A model generated the notes under the pieces. The model was given only the letters and a program-made list of their open reading frames with translations, was not told where the DNA came from and did no database searches. A stretch of DNA of 64,000 nucleotides, taken from the NCBI RefSeq assembly GCF_000745475.1, contig NZ_JQJJ01000009.1:124001-188000 (forward strand). Direction: 5' to 3'. The stretch's first letter is position 1. Each line of letters begins with the position of its first letter. The translations under genes were made by a program, and so were the position numbers. The stretch comes from Allobosea sp. UNC402CLCol (lineage in GTDB: Bacteria > Pseudomonadota > Alphaproteobacteria > Rhizobiales > Beijerinckiaceae). Shown piece after piece: positions 53,399 to 61,864 of the stretch.

Positions 53399-54766
53399 GT
53401 GACCGAGACCCTGCATCTGGCCGAGGCTCTTTTGCCTGAAGGCTTTGCCAGCCATGTGAAATTGACACTGGAGCAGGGCGTGATCACGGCTGTCGAGGCC
53501 GGGGCGCCGCCGGAGCCGGGCGGCCGGAATTTCCGAGGCATCGCGTTGCCGGGCATGCCGAACCTGCACAGCCACGCCTTCCAGCGCGGCATGGCCGGAC
53601 TGTCCGAGCGGCGCGGCGCGCCGGAGGATTCCTTCTGGACCTGGCGCGAGGTGATGTATCGCTTCCTCGACCGGCTCGACCCCGAGGATGTGCAGGCCAT
53701 CGCGGCGCAGGCCTTCGTCGAGATGCTGGAGGGCGGCTTCACCGCGCTCGCGGAATTCCACTACCTGCACCACGACAAGGACGGCCGCCCTTATGCGAAT
53801 ATCGCGGCGATGGGGCAGGCGATTGCCTCAGCCGCGGCGGAAACCGGGCTCGGCCTCACGCTTCTCCCGGTGCTCTATCGTTTCGGCAATTTCGGGCAGG
53901 CGCCCGCGGTCCATGGCCAGCGCCGCTTCGTCAACGAGCGCGACGCCTATCAGCGCCTGCTGGAAGGCAGTGCCGTGGCGATCCGCGACCTGCCGGACGC
54001 GCGGCTCGGCGTCGCCCCGCATTCGCTGCGCGCGGTCGCGCTCGACGATCTCGGCTGGGTGTCGTCGCTGCGCCCGAACGATCCCGTCCATATCCATGTC
54101 GCCGAGCAGGTGCCTGAGGTCGAGGCCAGCCTGAAGATCACCGGCAGGCGCCCGGTCGAATTGCTGATGGACACGGTCCCGCTCGACCAGCGCTGGTGCC
54201 TGATCCATGCGACGCATCTGAGCGACGCCGAGCGTGACGGCATTGCCTTGAGCGGCGCGGTGGCCGGCCTGTGCCCGATCACCGAATCCAGCCTCGGCGA
54301 CGGCATTTTCGACGGCATCCGCTACGCGCAAGCCGGTGGCGCCTATGGCGTCGGCAGCGATTCCAACATCCAGATCGATGCGGGCGCCGAGTTGCGCCAG
54401 CTCGAATATTCGCAGCGCCTGCGCGATCGCCGCCGTGCGCTGTTCGCGGAGGAGGAGGCTTCGACGGGCCTTGCGCTCTGGCAGGCGGCCTGCGCCGGAG
54501 GGGCTCAAGCCTGCGGCCGGGCCATCGGACGGATCGCGCCCGGACATCGCGCCGATTTCATCACGCTCGACACCGATCATCCGGCGCTTGTCGGCCGGGC
54601 AGGCGCGGAGGCGGTCGACAGCGCGATCTTCGCGGCCAACGCACTGCCTTTGCGCGATGTCGTCGTCGGTGGCAGGAGTGTCGTCGCCGAGGGGCGGCAC
54701 ATCGCCCGCGATTCGGTGCGCGTGCGCTTTGCCGGCGTGATGCGGCGCCTGCTCGCAGCCGCATAG
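53399..54766 (+). CDS. hutF: Formimidoylglutamate deiminase
   Basis: This 455-aa amidohydrolase-fold enzyme removes ammonia from N-formiminoglutamate, giving N-formylglutamate for HutG. Motifs: the metal His-x-His in GMPNLHSHAFQRGMAGLSER, FTALAEFHYLHHDKDG, HIHVAEQVPEVE and YGVGSDSNIQIDAGAELRQLE. GTG start at 53399 with GGAG 8 nt upstream. The choice of HutF rather than formiminoglutamase marks the five-step route. hutC follows 8 bp later. Confidence 0.96.
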   Translation: MTETLHLAEALLPEGFASHVKLTLEQGVITAVEAGAPPEPGGRNFRGIALPGMPNLHSHAFQRGMAGLSERRGAPEDSFWTWREVMYRFLDRLDPEDVQAIAAQAFVEMLEGGFTALAEFHYLHHDKDGRPYANIAAMGQAIASAAAETGLGLTLLPVLYRFGNFGQAPAVHGQRRFVNERDAYQRLLEGSAVAIRDLPDARLGVAPHSLRAVALDDLGWVSSLRPNDPVHIHVAEQVPEVEASLKITGRRPVELLMDTVPLDQRWCLIHATHLSDAERDGIALSGAVAGLCPITESSLGDGIFDGIRYAQAGGAYGVGSDSNIQIDAGAELRQLEYSQRLRDRRRALFAEEEASTGLALWQAACAGGAQACGRAIGRIAPGHRADFITLDTDHPALVGRAGAEAVDSAIFAANALPLRDVVVGGRSVVAEGRHIARDSVRVRFAGVMRRLLAAA

Positions 54767-54774
54767 GGGACAGG

Positions 54775-55524
54775 ATGACGGAGACCCGGCTCGATGCGGT
54801 GAAGCTGGACGGCACCGGGCCGGTCTACGATCAGATCCGGCGCGCGATCCGTGATCTGGTGGTCAGTGGCGAATGGCCGCCGGGCACCGGCGTGCCGCCG
54901 GAGCACGCCCTGATGGAACAGCTCGGCGCCTCGCGGATGACGGTGCACCGCGCGCTCGTGCAGCTCGCCCGCGAGGGGCTGATCATCCGCCGGCGCCGCT
55001 CGGGCACCGTCGTCGCGAGCCCGCCCGCCAGCCACGCCATGCTCGACATTCTCTCGATCCCGGAGGAGGTGGAGCAGCTCGGCCAGGCCTATGCCCATGA
55101 CGTTCTTTCGCGCAGCGATGGCCGGCCCGCCCCCGAAGTCGCCGAGCGTTTCGGCTTGAAGCGCTCGGACAAGGTCACCCATCTCGTGGTGCTGCATCGC
55201 GCCGGCGGCAAGCCGCATGTGCTGGAGGAGCGCGTCATCCACGCGGCTTCCGTGGCGGGGCTGGCGGAGGAGGATTTCGCGCAGACGCCGCCGGGCGACT
55301 GGCTGCTCAAGCACAGCCTCTGGTCGCAGGCGGAACATGCGATCAGCGCCGTCGGCGCGCAGGGCGACGAGGCCGTCCTGCTCGAGATCGCGGTCGGAGA
55401 GCCCTGCCTGCTCGTCGAGCGCCGGACCTGGAACCAGGACCGGCCGGTGACGGCGGTACGTCTGCTCTATCCCGGGCCGAGGCACCGCTTCGTCGGGCGT
55501 TTCGGCCCCTATGGCCAGGTTTAG
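54775..55524 (+). CDS. hutC: Histidine utilisation repressor HutC (GntR family)
   Basis: This 249-aa regulator has a GntR winged helix at residues about 15-80 (VYDQIRRAIRDLVVSGEWPPGTGVPPEHALMEQLGASRMTVHRALVQLAREG, seen in parts). A UTRA ligand domain follows at 100-245 and should bind urocanate (ARTWNQDRPVTAVRLLYPGPRHRFVGRFGPYGQ region). It is co-transcribed with hutF. Its targets are the two sites at 53337-53380. Confidence 0.95.
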   Translation: MTETRLDAVKLDGTGPVYDQIRRAIRDLVVSGEWPPGTGVPPEHALMEQLGASRMTVHRALVQLAREGLIIRRRRSGTVVASPPASHAMLDILSIPEEVEQLGQAYAHDVLSRSDGRPAPEVAERFGLKRSDKVTHLVVLHRAGGKPHVLEERVIHAASVAGLAEEDFAQTPPGDWLLKHSLWSQAEHAISAVGAQGDEAVLLEIAVGEPCLLVERRTWNQDRPVTAVRLLYPGPRHRFVGRFGPYGQV

Positions 55525-55571
55525 GACGCGTTGAATTCGCTGCGGCCTTGTCGGTGCCATCGGTCATAAAA

Positions 55572-55597
55572 AAGGCCCGCCATGACCGGCGGGCCTT
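55572..55597. terminator. Bidirectional hairpin terminator after hutC
   Basis: A perfect 10-bp stem AAGGCCCGCC-ATGACC-GGCGGGCCTT preceded by an A-run, giving a T-run on the minus strand. It serves the convergent genes ending at 55524 and 55637. Confidence 0.85.
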
Positions 55598-55636
55598 GTC
55601 TCATGAGACGGGTATCCGTCCCGGGATGGACCGAAA

Positions 55637-55903
55637 TCAGCAGTCGTAGACCACGCGGCGGCCCCACTCGTCACGGCCATAGCAGCGTTGCGGAGTCGCG
55701 GCGCCGCCGATGATGGCGCCGCTCGCGCCGCCGATCGCCGCGCCCGCCAGAGCGCCGCCCGCACGACCTGTCGCCGCGCCGCCGATGATGGCGCCGGCCC
55801 CGGCGCCGATCAGCGCGCCCGTGCCGGCATTCTGCTCACGGGGCGTGCAGGCGCCCGCTCCAATGGCCGCACCCATTGCGACGATCAGTATCAGCTTTTT
55901 CAT
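55637..55903 (-). CDS. Glycine-zipper envelope protein, possible lipoprotein
   Basis: This 88-aa protein begins KKLILIVAMGAAIGAGACTPR, a signal with a possible lipobox AGAC (Cys19). Then a Gly/Ala repeat, GTGALIGAGAGAIIGGAATGRAGG and ALAGAAIGGASGAIIGGAATP, forms a glycine zipper of two helices. The end QRCYGRDEWGRRVVYDC has a Cys pair. Such proteins insert in or span the outer membrane; function is mostly unknown. Start ATG 55903 has GGAGGG upstream. Confidence 0.82.
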   Translation of the reverse strand: MKKLILIVAMGAAIGAGACTPREQNAGTGALIGAGAGAIIGGAATGRAGGALAGAAIGGASGAIIGGAATPQRCYGRDEWGRRVVYDC

Positions 55904-56199
55904 TCGAGTCCCTCCTCTCGAGTCCCATTGTCGAGTTCGCTTGTCGCTCGCAGCCCCAACGGCCCGGCATCGAAAATGTTCCGGCGCTGGTGGCATCGAC
56001 CGGGAGACGGCATGAGAAAGGCGCGCAAAATAAGACCGTTTCAGGAACGCCCCCGTGCCCGCGAGCCGGCCGCCCAAGGCGATCGCGGAGAGCCCGGAAT
56101 CGACGGAACCTTCATCCCGGAGACGAGTTGACCCAACGAGCTTGAGAGCCGTGCCCCGCTTCAGTGCAGGCGGTGCGGCCCAACCGGATGGAGCGAACA

Positions 56200-56577
56200 A
56201 TGACCATGACCCATGTTTCTGCCAGCTCGAATCCGCTGATCGCCGGAGCCCGTGTCGCCGGGACGGATGTCTACAACACGTCGGGCGATCATCTGGGCGA
56301 GATCTACGACATCATGCTGGACAAGCAGACCGGCAAGGTCGCCTACGCCATCATGTCGTTCGGCGGCTTTCTGGGGCTCGGCGAGAAGTACCACCCCATT
56401 CCATGGAGCGTTCTCGACTACGACCCCCAGCGTGGCGGCTATGTCGTGCCTCTGACCAAGGAAAAGCTCGAGGCCGCCCCGATGTATGACAGCGAGGGCG
56501 AGCCCGACTGGGAGGACAAGGCTTACGGCAAGCGTGTCCACGATTACTACGGCACGATGCCCTACTGGATGATGTAG
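56200..56577 (+). CDS. PRC-barrel domain protein
   Basis: The 125-aa cytoplasmic protein holds one PRC-barrel: NPLIAGARVAGTDVYNTSGDHLGEIYDIMLDKQTGKVAYAIMSFGGFLGLGEKYHPIPW (in parts), about residues 9-70. The tail is acidic and ends HDYYGTMPYWMM. PRC-barrels bind RNA or protein partners (RimM, photosystem H subunit) and stand-alone copies are often stress-related. The ATG at 56200 follows GGAG. A strong terminator follows, so it is monocistronic. Confidence 0.88.
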   Translation: MTMTHVSASSNPLIAGARVAGTDVYNTSGDHLGEIYDIMLDKQTGKVAYAIMSFGGFLGLGEKYHPIPWSVLDYDPQRGGYVVPLTKEKLEAAPMYDSEGEPDWEDKAYGKRVHDYYGTMPYWMM

Positions 56578-56639
56578 AGGCAGCCCAGGCGCAGGTCGCG
56601 GCGGTTGCTATCCCCCCAGCCGAACCGCCGTGGCGGCGG

Positions 56640-56673
56640 GATGCGGGCCGAAAGGCCCGCATCTTCCTTTTTT
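56640..56673 (+). terminator. Rho-independent terminator after the PRC-barrel gene
   Basis: A perfect 10-bp stem GATGCGGGCC-GAAA-GGCCCGCATC with a GNRA loop, followed by TTCCTTTTTT. 62 bp after the stop. Confidence 0.92.
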
Positions 56674-56803
56674 GGGAACCGTATTTTTCCGGCCGGGCCG
56701 GAACCAGGCACCCCCGCTCCGCGTCTGATCAGAGAGGGTTCAGTCAGCAGAGCCGCAGCGGTGCATGGCCCGCAACAGGCCGCCCTTCAATCGGGAGAGC
56801 GAT

Positions 56804-57691
56804 ATGCAGATCCGTTACGGGTATCGGATAGAACTTGTCTGCGAGCACGACATGCCACTCATGACGCTGCTCGATGTCCACCCTTCCCGCCGCCATGACC
56901 TGATGCGACCCGATGAGATGCGGGCGACGGCCTTGCGCGATCCGTCCGTCGAGATCGCTGTCAGCCAGCATCGGGACGCCTTCGGAAACATCTGCCGGCG
57001 GCTGGTTGCGCCGGCCGGTGGCATCCGGCTTGAATCAGAGGGCGTCATCCATGATTCCGGCGAGCCCGACCGTCAGAGCCCCTCGGTGCAGGAGACGCCG
57101 CCGGCGCGGCTGCCGGACGAGGCGCTCGTCTACCTGCTGGGCAGCCGCTACTGCGAGACCGACAGGCTCTGCGATCAGGCCTGGCGCCTGTTCGGCCAGG
57201 TTCCTCCGGGCTGGGCTCGTGTGCAGGCGATCACCGATTTCGTCCACAACCACCTGACCTTCGGCTACGATTTCGCGCGCAGCACCCGTACCGCTGCCGA
57301 GGCTTTCGAGGAGCGGGTCGGTGTCTGCCGCGACTTCGCCCATCTGGCGGTCGCCCTGTGCCGCTGCATGAACATCCCGGCGCGCTACTGCAACGGCTAT
57401 CTCGGCGATATCGGCGTGCCGGCGAATCCGGCGCCGATGGATTTCAATGCCTGGTTCGAGGTCTTCCTCGGCGGTCGCTGGCACACTTTCGACGCCCGTC
57501 ACAATGAGCCGCGCATCGGCCGCATCGTGATCGCGCGCGGCCGGGACGCGACGGATGTGGCGATGATCAGTTCCTTCGGCACGCATACGGTGCAGCGCTT
57601 CGAGGTCGTCACCGAGGAAATCGAAGAACTGCCCATGCCGCTCGCGCCGGCGATGCCGCCGCAGTTCGATGCCCGCCCTGCCGCGGCCTGA
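56804..57691 (+). CDS. Transglutaminase-like protein
   Basis: This 295-aa protein has an N-terminal beta-rich transglutaminase-associated domain (residues 1-75, IRYGYRIELVCEHDMPLM) and a transglutaminase/protease core from about 130. The nucleophile is Cys175 in RVGVCRDFAHLAVALCRCMNIPARY. Where the catalytic His normally stands (HAWxE) it has Asn215 in MDFNAWFEVFLGGRWHTFDARH; Asp230 follows. His227 or His233 might replace it, or activity is lost. GGGAGAG precedes the ATG at 56804. The DAG-kinase-like gene follows closely. Role unknown. Confidence 0.88.
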   Translation: MQIRYGYRIELVCEHDMPLMTLLDVHPSRRHDLMRPDEMRATALRDPSVEIAVSQHRDAFGNICRRLVAPAGGIRLESEGVIHDSGEPDRQSPSVQETPPARLPDEALVYLLGSRYCETDRLCDQAWRLFGQVPPGWARVQAITDFVHNHLTFGYDFARSTRTAAEAFEERVGVCRDFAHLAVALCRCMNIPARYCNGYLGDIGVPANPAPMDFNAWFEVFLGGRWHTFDARHNEPRIGRIVIARGRDATDVAMISSFGTHTVQRFEVVTEEIEELPMPLAPAMPPQFDARPAAA

Positions 57692-57752
57692 GGCATCGCT
57701 CCCGTCCGAGGCGCCTTGCGAACGGCTCCGGGCGCCCCATCTCGACCGGGCG

Positions 57753-58682
57753 ATGCGTCATACGGTGATTGTCAACGCCCGCGCGGGCACCGTCCTCGAA
57801 GTCGGAGCCCACGCTTTTTCCGAGCGGCTGACAGCCGCCTTCGCGGCGCATGGCTCGACCGCCGAAGTCAAGCTCGTCGCGCCACGCGAATTGGACGACG
57901 CCCTGGCGCTCGCGGTCCAAACCAGCGACGCCGTTCCGGTCATCGCCGGGGGCGACGGCACGATCAACCGCGTCCTGCCGGTGCTGATCCAGGCGGCCTG
58001 CCCCGTCGGCATCCTGCCGATGGGCACCGTCAACGTGCTGGGGCGCGATCTCGGATTGTTGGGCCCGCTGGAACAGCAGGTCGCGGCGCTGTGCGAGGGT
58101 GAGCCGGTCGAGATGGATGTCGGCCGGGTCAATGACAGGCTGTTTCATTCGATCTCCGGCCTGGGCTTCTTCAGCCTGATGGCGCGCGAGCGCGAATATG
58201 CGCGCCGGCGCTTTCCCTTCAGCCGCGTCGCTGCCTTCGGCGTCGCGGCGACGCGCTCGATCCTGTTCACCCGGCCGATCTCGGTCGATATCCGCATCGG
58301 CAGCGAGCATCTCGTCGTCGATGCGGATGCGGTACTGGTCACCGTCAACCGCTTCGACGGCGCGGAATGGCGCCGCGAGCGGCTCGACGCCGGCATCTTC
58401 GAGGTCCATGTGCTGAACGCCGGCGGCCTCTATTCCCGCAGCAAGGCGGCGCTCTCGGTCGTCTCCGGTCGTTGGCGCTCCTCACGGAACCTCACCTCCT
58501 TCACCGGGGACGAGGTGGTGCTGCGGCGGCGCGACAAGCGCCGTGGCCACGTCACCTTCGATGGCGAGGTCGAGCGCAGATCCGGCTCCCTGACATACCG
58601 CTTGCTGCCGCGGGCCTTTCGCGTCATTGCCGCTCGCTCCTCGAGAGCCTTGTCGAGCGAGGCGGGTAACCGGCTCGCGTGA
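57753..58682 (+). CDS. Diacylglycerol kinase-like lipid kinase
   Basis: This 309-aa protein has the DAGK catalytic domain: RHTVIVNARAGTV (N-terminal strand and nucleotide loop), VIAGGDGTINRVLPVLIQ (the GGDGT motif) and ILPMGTVNVLGRDLGL. A C-terminal beta-domain includes LVTVNRFDGAEWRR and NLTSFTGDEVVLRRRDKRRGHVTFDGE. It probably phosphorylates diacylglycerol or a sphingoid/ceramide-type lipid at the membrane. Start at 57753 is the ATG just before the conserved strand; an ATG at 57669 overlapping the previous gene is possible. The PAP2 gene overlaps its stop, pairing a lipid kinase with a lipid phosphatase. Confidence 0.9.
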   Translation: MRHTVIVNARAGTVLEVGAHAFSERLTAAFAAHGSTAEVKLVAPRELDDALALAVQTSDAVPVIAGGDGTINRVLPVLIQAACPVGILPMGTVNVLGRDLGLLGPLEQQVAALCEGEPVEMDVGRVNDRLFHSISGLGFFSLMAREREYARRRFPFSRVAAFGVAATRSILFTRPISVDIRIGSEHLVVDADAVLVTVNRFDGAEWRRERLDAGIFEVHVLNAGGLYSRSKAALSVVSGRWRSSRNLTSFTGDEVVLRRRDKRRGHVTFDGEVERRSGSLTYRLLPRAFRVIAARSSRALSSEAGNRLA

Positions 58683-59416
58683 AGGCAATGCGACGAGGCA
58701 ACGGTCCTGAGTTTATGAGAATCGACGCCCCGATGTCCCGCCCCGTACCCGGCCAGATTCCTTCTCCGCTACGTCCGCGGCTGGTCGTTCCCGTCCTCGC
58801 CGGCCTGGTCTTCGTCGCGCTGGCCGGCTTCATCGCGTCCGGCCACAGCTTCGCTTTCGACCGGAGCCTGATCCTGCTGTTCCGCGAGCCGGGCAATCCA
58901 GCCCAGCCGCTCGGCCCGGCCTGGTTCCAGGAGGCGGTGCGGGACATGACGGCGTTCGGCAGCTTCGTCGGGCTCTTCTTCATCACGACGGCTGCGGCGC
59001 TGGCGCTGTGGCTCTGCGGTTATCGCCGTCTCGCGGCCGGGCTGGTCCTGAGCGTGTTGACGGCACTCCTGGTCAGCAACGGCCTGAAGATCGCGATCGG
59101 CCGGGAGAGGCCCGACATCGTCGCCCACACCGCGCTGACCTTCACGGCGAGCTTCCCCAGCGGCCACGCCTTCCTCTCGGCCGCGACGATGCTGAGCATC
59201 GCCGGTTGTGTCGGCATCGCCTCGCGGCGCGATGACATCGCCCTGCTGTGCCTTGTCCTCGCCTGGGTGATGATCCTGCTGATCGGCCTCAGCCGCATCT
59301 ATCTCGGCGTCCACTGGCCGACCGACGTGCTCGGCGGCTGGTCCCTCGGCGTCGTCTGGTCGAGCGTCGCCACGGCCTGGATCGGCCGCTGGGCGGCGGC
59401 CTCCGATCCGGGCTGA
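58679..59416 (+). CDS. PAP2-family lipid phosphatase
   Basis: This 245-aa membrane phosphatase has about five or six helices. The three PAP2 motifs are present: KIAIGRERP, FPSGHAFLSA and SRIYLGVHWPTDVLGG, with the catalytic His in the last. It removes phosphate from phosphatidic acid, undecaprenyl-PP or similar lipids. GTG start overlaps the kinase stop as GTGA; ATG 58715 is an alternative. Coupling with a DAG-kinase-like gene suggests a phospho-lipid cycle (inference). Confidence 0.9.
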   Translation: MKAMRRGNGPEFMRIDAPMSRPVPGQIPSPLRPRLVVPVLAGLVFVALAGFIASGHSFAFDRSLILLFREPGNPAQPLGPAWFQEAVRDMTAFGSFVGLFFITTAAALALWLCGYRRLAAGLVLSVLTALLVSNGLKIAIGRERPDIVAHTALTFTASFPSGHAFLSAATMLSIAGCVGIASRRDDIALLCLVLAWVMILLIGLSRIYLGVHWPTDVLGGWSLGVVWSSVATAWIGRWAAASDPG

Positions 59417-59448
59417 CTATCGCCGGCGGGATCGTCCGGCAGCTCCGT

Positions 59449-59937
59449 TCAGCGCATGTCGATGGTGGCGTTGACGCCGAGATCGGGCGTCCGGCCCAGG
59501 ATCTTGGCGGTGGCGAGCTTGAAGGCCACCAGCACGCCGCTGGACGGCCCCTCCCAGATCTCGGCCGAGACCGGCGTCAGCGCCAGCAGCGTGGCGTCCG
59601 GATCGTCCGGGCCGTTCGGGAACCAGGCGCTCGCCATCGGTGTCCAAACCTCCCGCAGGAGATCACGGCTCGGCAACTCGGAGGCCGAGCAGGCGATGGC
59701 CGCGTAGAAGTTGCGATCCTCATGGCTGATCGCGATCGAGACCGAAGGCGAACGCAGCGCCTCGCCGATGATCCCGGTATGACGATGCGTGATGAACAGC
59801 AGGCGGTGATGCTCCCGGTCGAGATGCCCCGACATCGGCCGCGTCCTCAGCCCGTCCTCCGCGATCAGCGACACCATATAGACCGGGTGCGCGTCGAGCG
59901 CCGCCCAGATCCGCTCCTGCAATTCCGTGTCCGGCAT
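59449..59937 (-). CDS. Pyridoxamine 5'-phosphate oxidase-family (general stress protein 26-like) protein
   Basis: The 162-aa split-barrel flavin-binding protein starts ELQERIWAALDAHPVYMVSLIAEDG, then RPMSGHLDREHHRLLFITHRHTG and VSIAISHEDRNFYAAIAC. A C-terminal LTPVSAEIWEGPSSGV closes the barrel. Members bind FMN, FAD or F420; most are stress-linked. CAGGAG precedes the ATG at 59937; a GTG six codons upstream was set aside. It is convergent with the PAP2 gene. Confidence 0.85.
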   Translation of the reverse strand: MPDTELQERIWAALDAHPVYMVSLIAEDGLRTRPMSGHLDREHHRLLFITHRHTGIIGEALRSPSVSIAISHEDRNFYAAIACSASELPSRDLLREVWTPMASAWFPNGPDDPDATLLALTPVSAEIWEGPSSGVLVAFKLATAKILGRTPDLGVNATIDMR

Positions 59938-60086
59938 CGCTCGCTCCTGCACCACGCGACTATCTCATGCTGCGCGGCCGATGGAAACGCCTGGAGGAGG
60001 GCGACGTTCCATCGCGAGGGAACCTTTGCGCCGCAACAGGGGTTTGCCCTGCGCCGCGGCCTCCGCCGCCCGTTTCAGGAAAACAT

Positions 60087-60239
60087 ATGCCCGCATCGCG
60101 CAATCTGCTCGCCATTCTCGTCGTCGTTCTCGTCGCTGCCCTCGCGGTGACCGGCTATTCGCTCTACCAGGAAAAGAAGCGGCCCGAAGGGGTCGAGATC
60201 AATCTCGGAAAGAACGGTCTCTCGATCGAGAAGAAGTAG
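60087..60239 (+). CDS. Small single-span membrane protein
   Basis: This 50-aa protein has one N-terminal membrane helix, NLLAILVVVLVAALAVTGY, then YQEKKRPEGVEINLGKNGLSIEKK facing, by charge, the periplasm or cytoplasm (not settled). CAGGA lies 5-6 nt before the ATG at 60087. Short proteins ending in a GVEI-x-LG-x-x-G-LSIE pattern recur in related genomes by memory. Function unknown. Confidence 0.7.
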   Translation: MPASRNLLAILVVVLVAALAVTGYSLYQEKKRPEGVEINLGKNGLSIEKK

Positions 60240-60364
60240 GCAGGCGCGCCGTTTTCGATCGCCTTGCGGCAGGCGGGTGGCAGGCAGTCGCGGGGGCATT
60301 GGCCTTCCGGGGGCAAAGGCGCTAACACCGCCCGCGAGGATTCATTGCCCCGGGAGAGATGCAG

Positions 60365-61810
60365 ATGAACGCGCCCTTCAAGAACCTGATCGCCGGCGAA
60401 TGGGCTGGCGGCGTCAACGCCTCGCGCAACATCAACCCCTCGAACACCAACGACGTCGTCGGCGAGTACACTCAAGGCTCGGTCGAGGATCTGAACAACG
60501 CCGTCGCCGCCGCCAAGGCCGCTTTCCCGGCCTGGAGCCGCACCACGCCGCAGGAGCGCTACGACATCCTGAAGAAGGCCTCCGACGAGATCCTCGCCCG
60601 CAAGGACGAGCTCGGCCGGCTGCTCTCGCGGGAGGAGGGCAAGACCCTGGCCGAGGGCATCGGCGAGGCGGGCCGTGCCGGCCAGGTCTTCGCCTTCTTC
60701 GCCGGTGAATGCCTGCGCCTCTCCGGAGAGATGGTCCCGTCGGTGCGCCCTGGCGTCGGCGTCGAGATCACCCGCGACCCGCTCGGCATCATCGGCATGA
60801 TCACGCCCTGGAACTTCCCGATCGCGATCCCGGCCTGGAAGATCGCGCCGGCTCTGGCCTGGGGCAATTGCGTCGTCATCAAGCCGGCCGATCTGGTGCC
60901 GGGCTCGGCCTGGGCGCTGGTCGACATCATCCAGCGCGCCGGCCTGCCCAAGGGCGTGCTCAACCTCGTCATGGGCCGCGGCTCGGTCGTCGGCCAGGCG
61001 CTGCTCGAGCACAAGGACGTCACCGCCATCTCCTTCACCGGCTCGGTCGCGACCGGACGCAAGGTCGCGGCCGCCTGCATCGCGGGCAACCCGATGAAGA
61101 AGGTCCAGCTCGAGATGGGTGGCAAGAACCCGCTCGTCGTGCTGGATGACGCCGATCTGAAGGTCGCCGTCGAGGTCGCCGTGAACGGCGCCTTCTTCTC
61201 CACCGGCCAGCGCTGCACCGCCTCCTCGCGCCTGATCGTCCAGGCCGGCATCCATGACAGGTTCGTCGAGGCCTGCATCGAGCGGCTGAAGGGGCTCAGT
61301 GTCGACGATGCGCTCAAGGCCGGCACCCATATCGGCCCGGTGGTCGACCAGAGCCAGCTCGACCAGAACCTGAAATACATCCAGATCGCCAAGGACGAGG
61401 GCGGCAAGCTCGCCTTCGGCGGCGAGCTCTTGAAGCGCGACACCCCTGGCTTCTACCTTCAGCCGGCGCTGTTCACCGAGACCACCAACGCCATGCGCAT
61501 CTCGCGCGAGGAGGTCTTCGGCCCGGTCGCCAACATCGTCCGCGTCAAGGATTATGACGAGGCGCTGGCCGTCGCCAACGACACCGAGTTCGGCCTCTCC
61601 TCGGGCATCTGCACGACCTCGTTGAAGTATGCGACGCATTTCAAGCGCAACAGCGAAGCCGGCATGGTGATGGTCAACTTGCCGACCGCGGGCGTCGATT
61701 ATCACGTGCCGTTCGGCGGTCGGAAGGGCTCCAGCTACGGCCCGCGCGAGCAGGGCGCCTACGCCAAGGAGTTCTACACCACCGTCAAGACGGCCTACAC
61801 GTTGGCCTGA
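60365..61810 (+). CDS. Aldehyde dehydrogenase (2-oxoglutarate-semialdehyde dehydrogenase-like)
   Basis: This 481-aa NAD(P)-dependent enzyme oxidises an aldehyde to the acid. Catalytic Cys284 is in FFSTGQRCTASSRLIV, and general base Glu250 is in VQLEMGGKNPLVVL. Cofactor segments: ITPWNFPIAIPAWKIAPAL and SFTGSVATGRKV. The C-terminal GVDYHVPFGGRKGSSYGPREQG is the pattern of 2,5-dioxovalerate (alpha-ketoglutarate semialdehyde) dehydrogenases, used in pentose, glucarate or hydroxyproline breakdown; no other gene of those routes is in the window. GGGAGAG lies 7 nt before ATG 60365; ATG 60359 is too close. Confidence 0.92.
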   Translation: MNAPFKNLIAGEWAGGVNASRNINPSNTNDVVGEYTQGSVEDLNNAVAAAKAAFPAWSRTTPQERYDILKKASDEILARKDELGRLLSREEGKTLAEGIGEAGRAGQVFAFFAGECLRLSGEMVPSVRPGVGVEITRDPLGIIGMITPWNFPIAIPAWKIAPALAWGNCVVIKPADLVPGSAWALVDIIQRAGLPKGVLNLVMGRGSVVGQALLEHKDVTAISFTGSVATGRKVAAACIAGNPMKKVQLEMGGKNPLVVLDDADLKVAVEVAVNGAFFSTGQRCTASSRLIVQAGIHDRFVEACIERLKGLSVDDALKAGTHIGPVVDQSQLDQNLKYIQIAKDEGGKLAFGGELLKRDTPGFYLQPALFTETTNAMRISREEVFGPVANIVRVKDYDEALAVANDTEFGLSSGICTTSLKYATHFKRNSEAGMVMVNLPTAGVDYHVPFGGRKGSSYGPREQGAYAKEFYTTVKTAYTLA

Positions 61811-61834
61811 CTGGCTGCATCAGGCAGGAACAAT

Positions 61835-61864
61835 ACGGCCCCGTCTTCGGACGGGGCCGTTTTC
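61835..61864. terminator. Bidirectional terminator, UUCG tetraloop
   Basis: A perfect 11-bp stem ACGGCCCCGTC-TTCG-GACGGGGCCGT followed by TTT. It lies between the convergent aldehyde dehydrogenase and MFS genes and just overlaps the MFS stop. Confidence 0.92.
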
